NCBI GenBank assembly: GCA_046290675.1
Contig: JBKAHA010000001.1
Span: 1-64,000 of the forward strand
Source of the DNA: Aureliella sp046290675
GTDB lineage: Bacteria; Planctomycetota; Planctomycetia; Pirellulales; Pirellulaceae
DNA length: 64,000 nt
Reading direction: 5' to 3'
The translations under genes and the position numbers were made by a program. The notes beneath the pieces were generated by a model. That model was not told the DNA's origin, did not search any database, and saw only the letters and a list, made by a program, of their open reading frames with translations. Positions 9,530 to 17,986 of this stretch are shown here, one piece after another. Positions within the stretch are counted from its first letter, which is position 1, and each line of letters begins with the position of its first letter.

Positions 9530-10034
9530 GTCATGCTCTTTGAACTAGGGTAACCATGGGGCGTCAGGCCTGGTTAGCAGGCGGACGTGCCAGCGTACCA
9601 ATTAGCCGTCGTCCGCCCGAATACGTCCTTGGGCGTGAGCTTAGCCCCAAACTCAAACTGCAGTAAGCCTGAATCTATTCCCACCAGCGGGAATTAAAGA
9701 ACTCCAAATGATTCACTTCGCAGCTCCAAGATCTACAGCGTATTGACTACTCAAATGTCGTCCCCATCAATTCGAACCGACGCATTGCCTTGCTCAACGC
9801 CTATTGGTCCAATGCGTTACGATAGAACGCCGCAAAGGCAAGAAACCAACCAAGAAACCGACCAAGAAACCAACTGTATCCGATAGGTGCCCAACTCAAG
9901 CGAATTCACACCGGAACGGCAAACCTAACGGAGTAGTCGCATGGGGCTGAGCCACATCCCGTAGACTCGGAATCCGTCCTGTAGTCGCGCACGTCGTACT
10001 CTCAACGCCCTACTCTCAGTTACCCACACCGAAA
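9530..10034. other. Divergent intergenic region, MFS transporter / secreted protein
   Basis: About 500 bases between two divergent genes. No open frame here looks like protein. The only structure noticed is the 12-bp tandem repeat at 9840-9875. It should contain promoters for both genes but no clear -35/-10 pair was identified. Confidence 0.5.
9840..9875. repeat. Three 12-bp tandem repeats
   Basis: Three head-to-tail copies of AAGAAACCAACC; copy two has G for A at position 9 and copy three ends in T. It lies 160-195 bases upstream of the gene at 10035. It may be a protein-binding site array or simple slippage. Confidence 0.7.
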
Positions 10035-11087
10035 ATGCGCACCAAAATCGAGGTCAAGATGCGACCCCAATGCAAACTACTTCCCCCGCTCAGTGCCGTC
10101 GGTTTGATGATCATCGCCGCTTGGTGCATAAGCACTCAGACTATTGCAAAGGAGCCGAACCGCGTGCAGAAGGTTCACTACTACGGTTACGAGGACTGTA
10201 TCGAACTCAGGAACGAAACCACACGTGTGGTCTTGTGCCCTGCCGCGGGCGGACGGGTGCTCGAATACTCGTTGAATGGAAAGAACGTCCTCTACTTACC
10301 ACCGGGAAACGAGGGCTGGGTCTGGGACGGGAGTAACGCGCGTGGACAAATGGACGCCGGACGTTTTGACATTGGACCGGAACAAGTGGTCCCCAAACGA
10401 CCGGAACTGTGGCAAGGAAAATGGACCGCAGAGGAATTCGGACCAAACTCGGTAAAACTGGTCAGTCAAATAAGCCCGTCGGCGGGCGTCTATCTCGAGC
10501 GCGAATTCAAACTCGCTTCAGATAGCTCGCGACTCGTGTGCACTCAAGCAATCGTCAATGCATCGGGCAAGCCGGTCGAGTATTGCCATTGGAGCCGTAC
10601 CTTTGCGGTCGGTCATGGAAATTGCATCATCCCTGTCTCCGAGCCAAGACGTTTTACCGAGGGCTTCGTTCGGTACGATCCGCCCGGTCGGATGCTTAAC
10701 ATGAAACCTCAGGATGAACATGTCATTGCACAGGACGAATACCTTATTGTGAACGATCGACCGCAATATCCCAAACTGGGATTCGATTCGATGACTGGCT
10801 GGTTCGCCTATGAGGCCCCCAACGACTTACTCTTTGTCAAAGAGTACGAGACTTATCCCGACCGGGCCTATAACGAAGTCGCCGGGCTCACCATCTCAGT
10901 CTGGTACCCGGACGGCGACATGGTCGAATTGGAACCGATTGGACCACGTGAACGACTTGAGAAAAAAGGCGACCGTGCGGAATTCACCGAAGTTTGGCAC
11001 CTCGTCGAACATAAATTCCCGGGTACCAATGGGACCAATGCCGCCAAAGTTGCGTCCCAAGTCGAACCACTACTGGAGAAACGCTAG
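10035..11087 (+). CDS. Exported protein with galactose-mutarotase-like fold
   Basis: 350 residues. A basic N-terminus and hydrophobic helix (about 16-35) ending near TIAKEP form a signal peptide; an internal Met at residue 9 is an equally good start. The segment TTRVVLCPAAGGRVLEYSLNGKNVLY matches the beta-sandwich opening of aldose-1-epimerase-like proteins, and the CHWSRTFAVGHG segment near residue 185 supplies His residues where the family has catalytic ones. Family members of this sort in planctomycetes are secreted and uncharacterised. Probably binds or remodels a sugar or oligosaccharide in the periplasm; activity not established. Confidence 0.65.
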   Translation: MRTKIEVKMRPQCKLLPPLSAVGLMIIAAWCISTQTIAKEPNRVQKVHYYGYEDCIELRNETTRVVLCPAAGGRVLEYSLNGKNVLYLPPGNEGWVWDGSNARGQMDAGRFDIGPEQVVPKRPELWQGKWTAEEFGPNSVKLVSQISPSAGVYLEREFKLASDSSRLVCTQAIVNASGKPVEYCHWSRTFAVGHGNCIIPVSEPRRFTEGFVRYDPPGRMLNMKPQDEHVIAQDEYLIVNDRPQYPKLGFDSMTGWFAYEAPNDLLFVKEYETYPDRAYNEVAGLTISVWYPDGDMVELEPIGPRERLEKKGDRAEFTEVWHLVEHKFPGTNGTNAAKVASQVEPLLEKR

Positions 11088-11173
11088 ATGGCGTTTACCA
11101 AAACGAGAACGTGCTTCGGAAACCAAGGATGGATCGGGCACGGCGGCAGACCGGAAACTGCCGCACATCGCCG

Positions 11174-12295
11174 TTACTGAAATTGTCGTACCGGAGCGGG
11201 TCGGCCAAAGTGGTAGCCTTGCGCTGTCTTGAATCCCATGGCACGACACACGTCGGCTTCTTCAGGAGTCTCAATGCCTTCAGCGAGAGGATTGACGCCT
11301 AGGTCTAGTGCAACGCGAACGAGTGATTCGAGTGTGCGTTGCCGCTCAGGGCTAGCCTTGTCGATGTCCCGAATCAATGAGATATCGAACTTGAGGTAAT
11401 CCGGTGGTGCCTCGATCAATTCACTGAGTCGAGTCTGCCCGGCTCCGAAATCATCATAGGCGATCCCAATTTCTAGTGCTCGAAGGTCGCTTCGAAGCTG
11501 ACGCATTTCGGCTGGATCGGTAATCGCAGCTTCGTGAACTTCCAAAACGATCGGCACTTCGCGAGAAAGCTGTCTCGCGCTCGCCATCGAATCCACTAGA
11601 CCTTCGGCTTGAATTTCGAGGGGATGTGTATTGACGAATAACGTCGGCAAATTAGGAAGTTGCAGGCCCTCACGAACTCCTTCCCAACGGAGCATCCGAC
11701 TCAAATCAACTTCCATGTTCAATCGAGCTGCGGCGTCGAACATAGCGCCAACCGACTCAAGACCAAACAAGCGGCTGCGAGCGAGCACTTCGTAACCTAA
11801 GTACTTGCCCGTTCGAAGTTCAATGATGGGCTGGAAGAATGGCGTGACCAGTCGATTCTCCATCAGCCTATCGAACTGGACCAATGCGAGCGCATTATCG
11901 CACATATCCTCCTGCATCGTCGCCGTCGTCGAATTCGTCTGTTCCGCCCGAACCCGAAAGGCAACATCCGCAAATTGCAGCAGGTCAGTCTCCTTGAGCA
12001 CCGTTTTCTCGGTGATCTTGCGTCCGTTTACGTAGGTACCGTTTGTACTGCCAAGATCCTCGACAACGAGTTGCTCGTTCTCAACGAGTAGCTGCGCATG
12101 GTGACCCGAAATCGTTTTGTAGTTCAGTTGCAAGCTTGTGCCAGGGCGACGTCCAATCACAAATGGGATTGGAGTCACAACGAAGGCCTCTTCTTGCTCC
12201 GTACCGGTACCTCGCACCAAAATCCAATTGGCGTCTGCAACCTGTAGATTCGACTCTGAGCTTTCTGATTCGAAAAATTCAGATGGTGTGCTCAT
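11174..12295 (-). CDS. FHA domain - EAL domain protein (pThr reader fused to c-di-GMP phosphodiesterase-like domain)
   Basis: 373 residues. Residues 25-117 are a forkhead-associated domain: IGRR (47-50), TISGHHAQLL with S63 and H66, and LGSTNGTYVNG (81-91) with N85, the residues that hold phosphothreonine. After a Ser/Thr-rich linker (TNSTTATMQED, 120-130) comes an EAL domain to the C-terminus: YEVLARS (E169; the motif is EVL, not EAL), LFVNTHPLEI, VLEVHEAAITD, AYDDFGAGQTRL, LKFD, LAEGIETPEEAD and AQGYHFGRP. The metal and general-base residues of active EAL phosphodiesterases (E, N, E, DD, K, E, Q) all seem present, so hydrolysis of c-di-GMP is plausible. Cytoplasmic. It is divergent from the AAA+ ATPase and kinase-tubulin genes, which suggests it reads their phosphorylation state. 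Confidence 0.88.
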   Translation of the reverse strand: MSTPSEFFESESSESNLQVADANWILVRGTGTEQEEAFVVTPIPFVIGRRPGTSLQLNYKTISGHHAQLLVENEQLVVEDLGSTNGTYVNGRKITEKTVLKETDLLQFADVAFRVRAEQTNSTTATMQEDMCDNALALVQFDRLMENRLVTPFFQPIIELRTGKYLGYEVLARSRLFGLESVGAMFDAAARLNMEVDLSRMLRWEGVREGLQLPNLPTLFVNTHPLEIQAEGLVDSMASARQLSREVPIVLEVHEAAITDPAEMRQLRSDLRALEIGIAYDDFGAGQTRLSELIEAPPDYLKFDISLIRDIDKASPERQRTLESLVRVALDLGVNPLAEGIETPEEADVCRAMGFKTAQGYHFGRPAPVRQFQ

Positions 12296-12889
12296 GAAAT
12301 TGCCTGAAACAGTTCAACGAGGGCGTGGTCCAATGCTTACCAACTCAATGAGCGGTGGAGCATCTTTGAAAGGGCTGAAAAGAGACAGCGTTGTTAAAAG
12401 GTAGTGGGGGGGTCTCCATATGTAGAGAACCATCCAACCATAAGACACAGGAAAGTTGCGGCTGAATATTCTTCTGATTTCTAAAACGAAATGGCATTCG
12501 TTTGTAACGATCGAACAATTTCTGGCCGGTAAAACGATTTTGCGTGGCTTCACGCTTGGCCACATATCGCTGGCCAGCCATCGTTAATACGGATCATCGT
12601 TAGCCATTGTCGTGAGTGAATCACGCCACCCGAGAATCGCAATTCTCCCATTCTTCGTGCCAAACCATACGACCCAGCAGCCCGCAGTTCTCTTATCTCT
12701 TTTTCGCTTCCAGTAGCAATTACCGGACCCGCATGAGGGGTAACTACAACCTATGTTTCCTCGTTGGGTTGTGCGCATACCTCGATGCGCCCGCACCGTT
12801 GACGAGTGGACATTCCAACCTTGTTGGATCCGCTGTTGCTCGCAACGCCCCCAAGATTGCAAGACTGGAAGTACTTTTAGGCTAGGCAC
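12296..12889. other. Divergent intergenic region between FHA-EAL and AAA+ ATPase
   Basis: About 595 bases between divergent signalling genes. Open frames on both strands here read as noise. No repeat, terminator or convincing sigma-70 promoter was identified. Its length suggests it holds regulation for both directions. Confidence 0.45.
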
Positions 12890-14623
12890 ATGGAACTCAC
12901 ACGAAACAGGCAAACTGTCAAAGCAAGCGATACGGATTCGATGGTCGCCAGCTCGCTGCCCAGTGTGATGCATGAAGATCATTACTGGCCGGCTGAACCC
13001 ACGTCCGTTGAAGACACGGGACTCAGCGAACCTCTCCTAGAATCGATCATCTGCCAGATCCTCCTGGCTTCCGGCACACTGAGTGGTCGGCGTGTAGCCG
13101 AGATGATTGGACTGCCATTTGGAATCATCGATGAAAAATTAGCCGGTTTAAGAACCAGGCAGATCGTTGCGCACGCCCGGTCCGCCCCACTGAACGACTA
13201 CTACTACAGCCTGACCGAAGCGGGGCAACAGCGTACTCTCAACGGACAGAAGGCGTTCAAATACACGGGGCCTGCCCCCGTACCGATGGCAGAGTACCTG
13301 CTTTCGGTTGAAGCTCAAGCAAACCAATACACACCCGTTGAGCGAGAGCAACTCACCGAAGCTCTATCGGAGATCTCCTACGATGAGACTTGGCTCGACT
13401 TCATCGGCCCAGCAGTGAACAGCAATGGAGGCATCTTCCTCCATGGACCTCCAGGCAATGGCAAAACAACTCTTGCCAAGTGTTTGACCATTCTGCGTGG
13501 TGAAAGCATCTGGATTCCACATGCGATCATTGACGACGGGATGATCATCAAGCTCTACGACTCGGCCTACCATACCCCAACCAGGACACCACAAGAATCG
13601 AGCCTAGTCGATCTTGAAAACTATGACAAACGCTGGATTCGGATCGAAAGACCCACCGTTGTTGCCGGCGGCGAGCTAACGCTTGAGAATCTCGAGATCC
13701 GACACGACCCGCGAAGCAACACTTGCGAGGCCCCACTCCAGCTGAAGAGCAACTGCGGTAGCCTGCTCATTGATGATTTCGGCCGGCAGCGAGTTTCGCC
13801 CACCGAACTCCTCAACCGATGGATCGTGCCGCTCGAAAACAAGATTGATTTCCTTACCTTGCCGACAGGGAAGAAGATCAGTGTACCGTTTGAGCAGATT
13901 GTGCTTTTCTCCACCAACCTGCAACCGAGCGATTTGGTGGACGAAGCCTTTATGCGACGTGTGCCATTTAAGATCGAAATCCGCGATCCGTCGCCGCCGG
14001 AGTTTATGCATCTCTTCAAACTGGCTTGTGATGCCATGGGATTCCCCTGGCGTCCCGAGGTCATCAAACAATTGATCGAAGGATTCTTCATTGCTCAGAA
14101 TCGCCCGCTCCGGCGATGCTACCCGCGAGATCTGTTGAAACAAGTACGAGCCTACTGCACCTATCGCAGCGAACCATATGACTTGCGTATCGATTACCTT
14201 CGCCACGCGTGCCGCAACTACTTTGGTTCCTTGTCGGCCGACGCGAATAACGCGGGGCAAAACGCGCTTAGTGCGACTCCCGCGATGAGAACACAGAGAA
14301 CGCAGACTTCACAACATCGAGTTCCCCAGCCGTTGCCGTCCATTCCACGCCCTTCGCAAGGTGGACAGCCACACCAGACTAACGCGGTCGCTGCAACGCA
14401 ACAGGTCCAACCTGCGGGGATCGACGCAACTCAACAAGTCCAGGTGCCTGCATACCAAGCAACGCAAGTAGTCCAGGCCAATGACACCACTTCGGCCCCA
14501 AAGACAACGAGCAACACAAAGTCGGGCCAACCAAGAAGCTCGGAGCTATACCGACAGAACCTTGCCGAAGAGATCAAAGCGGAGAACTCAAAGCCTGAAG
14601 CAACTCAGCAGATAGCAACCTAG
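12890..14623 (+). CDS. Winged-helix AAA+ ATPase with Thr-repeat tail
   Basis: 577 residues. Residues 45-125 look like a winged-helix module (LASGTLSGRRVAEMIGLP... YYYSLTEAGQQRT). The AAA+ core has Walker A GPPGNGKTT (186-194, K192), Walker B SLLIDDFGRQ (D295/D296), a sensor-1 like LFSTNLQP (about 340-348) and an arginine-rich stretch FMRRVPFKI. The lid contains RPLRRCYPRDLLKQVRAYC. From about 450 the chain becomes low complexity and Gln/Thr/Pro rich; it holds three exact 11-residue-spaced ATQxVQ motifs (T503, T514, T525) and ends in ATQQIAT. The family is a poorly described ATPase seen in planctomycetes. It sits 103 bases upstream of, and on the same strand as, the kinase-tubulin gene, so probably one operon. 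Likely cytoplasmic motor or chaperone acting with that protein. Confidence 0.75.
   Translation: MELTRNRQTVKASDTDSMVASSLPSVMHEDHYWPAEPTSVEDTGLSEPLLESIICQILLASGTLSGRRVAEMIGLPFGIIDEKLAGLRTRQIVAHARSAPLNDYYYSLTEAGQQRTLNGQKAFKYTGPAPVPMAEYLLSVEAQANQYTPVEREQLTEALSEISYDETWLDFIGPAVNSNGGIFLHGPPGNGKTTLAKCLTILRGESIWIPHAIIDDGMIIKLYDSAYHTPTRTPQESSLVDLENYDKRWIRIERPTVVAGGELTLENLEIRHDPRSNTCEAPLQLKSNCGSLLIDDFGRQRVSPTELLNRWIVPLENKIDFLTLPTGKKISVPFEQIVLFSTNLQPSDLVDEAFMRRVPFKIEIRDPSPPEFMHLFKLACDAMGFPWRPEVIKQLIEGFFIAQNRPLRRCYPRDLLKQVRAYCTYRSEPYDLRIDYLRHACRNYFGSLSADANNAGQNALSATPAMRTQRTQTSQHRVPQPLPSIPRPSQGGQPHQTNAVAATQQVQPAGIDATQQVQVPAYQATQVVQANDTTSAPKTTSNTKSGQPRSSELYRQNLAEEIKAENSKPEATQQIAT
14393..14476 (+). repeat. 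11-residue Thr-containing repeats in the AAA+ ATPase tail
   Basis: Encodes residues 502-529. Three units each start ATQ; the threonines fall at 503, 514 and 525, exactly 11 residues (33 bases) apart. In each, the residue three after Thr is Val, and the C-terminal copy at T572 has Ile there, the +3 aliphatic position preferred by many FHA domains. Confidence 0.8.
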
Positions 14624-14726
14624 CTTCCGTCAACGTCTTCCCATCCTCTCTCGGTCTACATCCAAATACGGAAATCCCCTAACCTCGAACAACGTCGCCG
14701 ATCGACGAACCCCGAAACGCCGCACC

Positions 14727-17700
14727 ATGAAAGCACACTCGAACAAAGTTGGCTCTGAACCGATCGCAGGTTACACACTGCGCAAACGGCTCGGAGCAGG
14801 TGGCTATGGCGAGGTTTGGCTTGCTGACGCTCCTGGCGGATTGCAAAAAGCGATCAAGTTAGTCTTTGGGGCGGTTAACGAATCGCAGGCAACAAGCGAG
14901 CTCAAAAGCCTGCAGCGCATTAAGGAAATCAGCCATCCTTTTCTACTCTCGCTTGAGCGTATCGAAATCGTCGATGACCAAGTCGTCATCGTTACGGAAC
15001 TGGCCGAAAGTAGTCTGCTAGATCGATTTGAGCGTTTCCAGAACCGTGGCGAACCAGGCATCCCGCGCGGTTCCCTGCTTGAGTTTCTACACGACACTGC
15101 GGACGGATTGGACTTCCTCGCGCAGAAGCACAACCTTCAGCACCTAGACGTAAAACCGGGTAACTTGTTAATCATCGCTGACCGGGTCAAAGTTGCCGAC
15201 TTTGGTTTGGTCAAAGACTTGAAGGAAATGTCCCAGTCGATGGTCAGCGGATTGACGCCGACCTATTCCGCGCCCGAAATCTTTGACGGAAAGCCAGATC
15301 ATCGAAGCGACCAGTACTCGCTGGCAATCGTCTACATGGAGATGTTAACAGGTCACCTCCCCTTCGACGGCAGTACAACTGGTGAAATTGCCCGCCAGCA
15401 TCTCACTGCGGCACCGAACCTAGAAGCCTTACCTCCAGCCGATCGCAATATCGTCGGTCGTGCTTTGTCGAAGAATCCTCTCGATCGATTCAGTTCTTGT
15501 AAGCAATTCATCGAACAGCTACAGAAAGTCCGTTCGGCGGTTGTACCCGATTTGGAAACCGCGAAGCAATCGTCCGATGGAACCCAAACGTCCGAGTATG
15601 CCAATACTCAATTTGCAGCCACGGTCGGCGGACTGGCGACAGAAGGCATTGCCAGCACATTTGAGAAGGCAATCGATGCAAAGACGGCATTCCAACAGTT
15701 CAGCGAAACGCATTGCTTATTTGTTTCGCTGGGCGGCCTTGGTGGAAAGGCTTTGTCGAAACTTCAAGAATCCATCGTCCGCAATTGCGATTCGCGGCTA
15801 CCTGCCAATGCCCACCAATGGCTGGCCGTCGACACCGACGCCGACGCACTTTCCAACTTGATTGGTTTGGCGGAAACAGATGGTCTGAATTCCAATCAGA
15901 CCGTTCAAATCCCCGTCTATAAGCCAATCGAATATCGAGACGCCGATCCCGAACTACTTCGCCCCTTGTCGAGGCGTTGGCTTTACAACATTCCCAAATC
16001 GCAAAAGACCGAGGGTGTCAGGCCGATCGCTGTCCTAGCAATGCTCGACCACTTTGAGGCTCTGAGGATCAAGCTGAAGGAAGATATCACCAAGTTAATT
16101 GCGGATCACGAAGCAGACGAAGCTGCCAAGGGTCCAATCCGTATCTACCTCATGAGCTCGCTCCACGGAGGAACTGGTAGCGGGCTTCTCAACGAGTTTG
16201 CATTCTTGATTCGTCAAGTACTCGGCGAATTGAACTTCAACAACTATCGGTTGTCGGCTTGCCTAACACTAGCCACCACGCCTTCGGCATCATCGGCAAG
16301 CATGCCAGCTGCCGCCGCGTTGTCTTGCTTGTCAGAACTCCACTACCTGATGGGGCCAGAAGCCGAGCTAACTCCGATTTACTACAAAGATCGCGCCGAT
16401 TCGATGCGGGGCCGTCCATTTGATTGGGTAACACTTGTCGATGGCGGCTTGCATGGCTCCAGCTCCGACTCGGCCAATGCGGCTGAGAGTCTAGCCAACA
16501 TTGTGCTTATCGATTCCACCACCGTGCTCGCCGACCTCCTTGCGGAACCACGTGCAGCCGCATCATCTCAAGAGAGCGGATGGCTACGCTCTGGATGCGC
16601 AAGCCCCGTCGAAATGACTGGCAAAGCATCCCCCGATGAGATCGCCAGAATTTGCACCGAACAAACGCTTCGAAACGCATCGGAATTCATGCGTGGTCCG
16701 CGCGGCAAGAAAACGGAGCCCGCTGCAGAAATCCCGCACGCACCGCCATCGGTCTCCGGCGATATTCCGCTAACGGAGAAAGCCCTTGGCGAGTTTCGCG
16801 ATCGATTGTTAAAAAACATTGGAGTCATCTCAACAGCAGGTGGACTGGAGAAGCTGACGAAGGATGAAGACGGAACAGCGGTCATCAGCCAATGGGCCCG
16901 GCGGCTATCTTCAACTCCGGAAATCGTTTCCAAGCAACTCTTCGAGGATATCAACAACTGGAAGAATTCGATCAGTAACGTCATTCGGATGCGAATGTAC
17001 AACTGGCGTCAGGTCGAGCAAATTCAGTTGAACGTCATCGAAGGTGTCGTGAGCTATGCCGAAAACGACATCGAAAAACTTACCGAGCTATTTCGTCCAT
17101 TCGAAAGCATGCTTGGACCAGCGGACCAGATGCGTGATTCGGCCGCCCGCTATCTTCGCATCTTTTCAGAAGAATGCATCAAACTGCTCAGTATCTTTCA
17201 GTCGAAAGGCAAGCAGCTAGCCAAGAAGTATTCGTCTTGGCATAACTCACTGCTGGCAGAACGCGAAGCCCGCAGTGATCAACCGCCTATAGACGTCGCA
17301 AACCTACCCAGTGACGTGCAAGCTTTAGTCAAACGCGTTATGTCGACACTGGAAGAGGCGATCCAAAAGGAAACCATGGGAGTCCTCGATGATGCCATGG
17401 GAATACTCAAGAACCGTGGCCGCAGCGCGGGACCATTGATTCCCGATGATCTCAGCCTGCAACATGTTTTGGTGCTCGCCCGTGATGTCGTCACAAGGTA
17501 CAGCAATGAAATTGGGGTCGACTTTGAAAAAGACCCGAGCGATACCACTGTACGCAACCAGACGATCCGAGCGCACGAAGTAAAGACCTTTGCACCGGGC
17601 CTGGCAAGATTCGGCGGTCGCATGTACCGATTTGCAGTCACGCCACACGAGCAAAGGCGCGTCATCCTCAATACGCTTTCCGAGCAACGCTTGGAGCACA

Positions 17701-17942
17701 CGACCACGGTGGTACCTGGCCCATCCAGCCTGGGCTCGTTTGTCGTCTGCGACGGAGTACAAACAGGACTCTCACACTTGCTGACCAACACCTGCCGCCC
17801 GACTCCGCAGACACTGCAGCTGGCGGAACGCTTACGTACCCGGGTTGATATCGAGTGGCCCCAAGTCAATATCCTGTTCGAGATCGTGAATCCAATTCAC
17901 ACCTTCGCTGGGGACTCGGCACCAGTTTCGACGCCGGCCTGA
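14727..17942 (+). CDS. Ser/Thr protein kinase fused to a tubulin/FtsZ-like domain
   Basis: 1071 residues. Residues 10-270 are a Hanks-type kinase: GAGGYGEVW (G23-), catalytic Lys in KAIKLVF, HLDVKPGN (D141), DFG at D158, SAPEIFDG, and KNPLDRFSSCKQF at the end of the lobe. A Thr-rich linker (280-325) follows. From about 330 there is a tubulin-like region: LFVSLGGLGGKALSKL (Rossmann start), WLAVDTDADALSNL (like the FtsZ NTD segment), and YLMSSLHGGTGSGLLNEF with HGGTGSG at 480-486, the T4 signature loop of the tubulin/FtsZ superfamily, then LTLATTPS. This matches the Tubulin_2 type domain. The C-terminal 400 residues are helical with coiled-coil character. No transmembrane helix, so cytoplasmic. 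Same strand as the AAA+ gene. A kinase and a putative GTP-binding polymer former in one chain is unusual. Confidence 0.85.
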   Translation: MKAHSNKVGSEPIAGYTLRKRLGAGGYGEVWLADAPGGLQKAIKLVFGAVNESQATSELKSLQRIKEISHPFLLSLERIEIVDDQVVIVTELAESSLLDRFERFQNRGEPGIPRGSLLEFLHDTADGLDFLAQKHNLQHLDVKPGNLLIIADRVKVADFGLVKDLKEMSQSMVSGLTPTYSAPEIFDGKPDHRSDQYSLAIVYMEMLTGHLPFDGSTTGEIARQHLTAAPNLEALPPADRNIVGRALSKNPLDRFSSCKQFIEQLQKVRSAVVPDLETAKQSSDGTQTSEYANTQFAATVGGLATEGIASTFEKAIDAKTAFQQFSETHCLFVSLGGLGGKALSKLQESIVRNCDSRLPANAHQWLAVDTDADALSNLIGLAETDGLNSNQTVQIPVYKPIEYRDADPELLRPLSRRWLYNIPKSQKTEGVRPIAVLAMLDHFEALRIKLKEDITKLIADHEADEAAKGPIRIYLMSSLHGGTGSGLLNEFAFLIRQVLGELNFNNYRLSACLTLATTPSASSASMPAAAALSCLSELHYLMGPEAELTPIYYKDRADSMRGRPFDWVTLVDGGLHGSSSDSANAAESLANIVLIDSTTVLADLLAEPRAAASSQESGWLRSGCASPVEMTGKASPDEIARICTEQTLRNASEFMRGPRGKKTEPAAEIPHAPPSVSGDIPLTEKALGEFRDRLLKNIGVISTAGGLEKLTKDEDGTAVISQWARRLSSTPEIVSKQLFEDINNWKNSISNVIRMRMYNWRQVEQIQLNVIEGVVSYAENDIEKLTELFRPFESMLGPADQMRDSAARYLRIFSEECIKLLSIFQSKGKQLAKKYSSWHNSLLAEREARSDQPPIDVANLPSDVQALVKRVMSTLEEAIQKETMGVLDDAMGILKNRGRSAGPLIPDDLSLQHVLVLARDVVTRYSNEIGVDFEKDPSDTTVRNQTIRAHEVKTFAPGLARFGGRMYRFAVTPHEQRRVILNTLSEQRLEHTTTVVPGPSSLGSFVVCDGVQTGLSHLLTNTCRPTPQTLQLAERLRTRVDIEWPQVNILFEIVNPIHTFAGDSAPVSTPA

Positions 17943-17945
17943 GCC

Positions 17946-17980
17946 GACAGCTGACAGCTGACAGCTGACAGCTGACAGCT
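17946..17980. repeat. Five tandem heptamers GACAGCT
   Basis: Five exact copies of GACAGCT begin four bases after the kinase-tubulin stop codon and end seven bases before the end of the convergent LptB gene. Overlaps create repeated CAGCTG palindromes, which may fold and serve as a bidirectional terminator or simply vary in number by slippage. Confidence 0.85.
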
Positions 17981-17986
17981 GATGAA

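Noticed and set aside
13621..14260. Long antisense frames opposite the AAA+ ATPase
   Set aside because: They mirror the codon pattern of the ATPase gene and have no motif.
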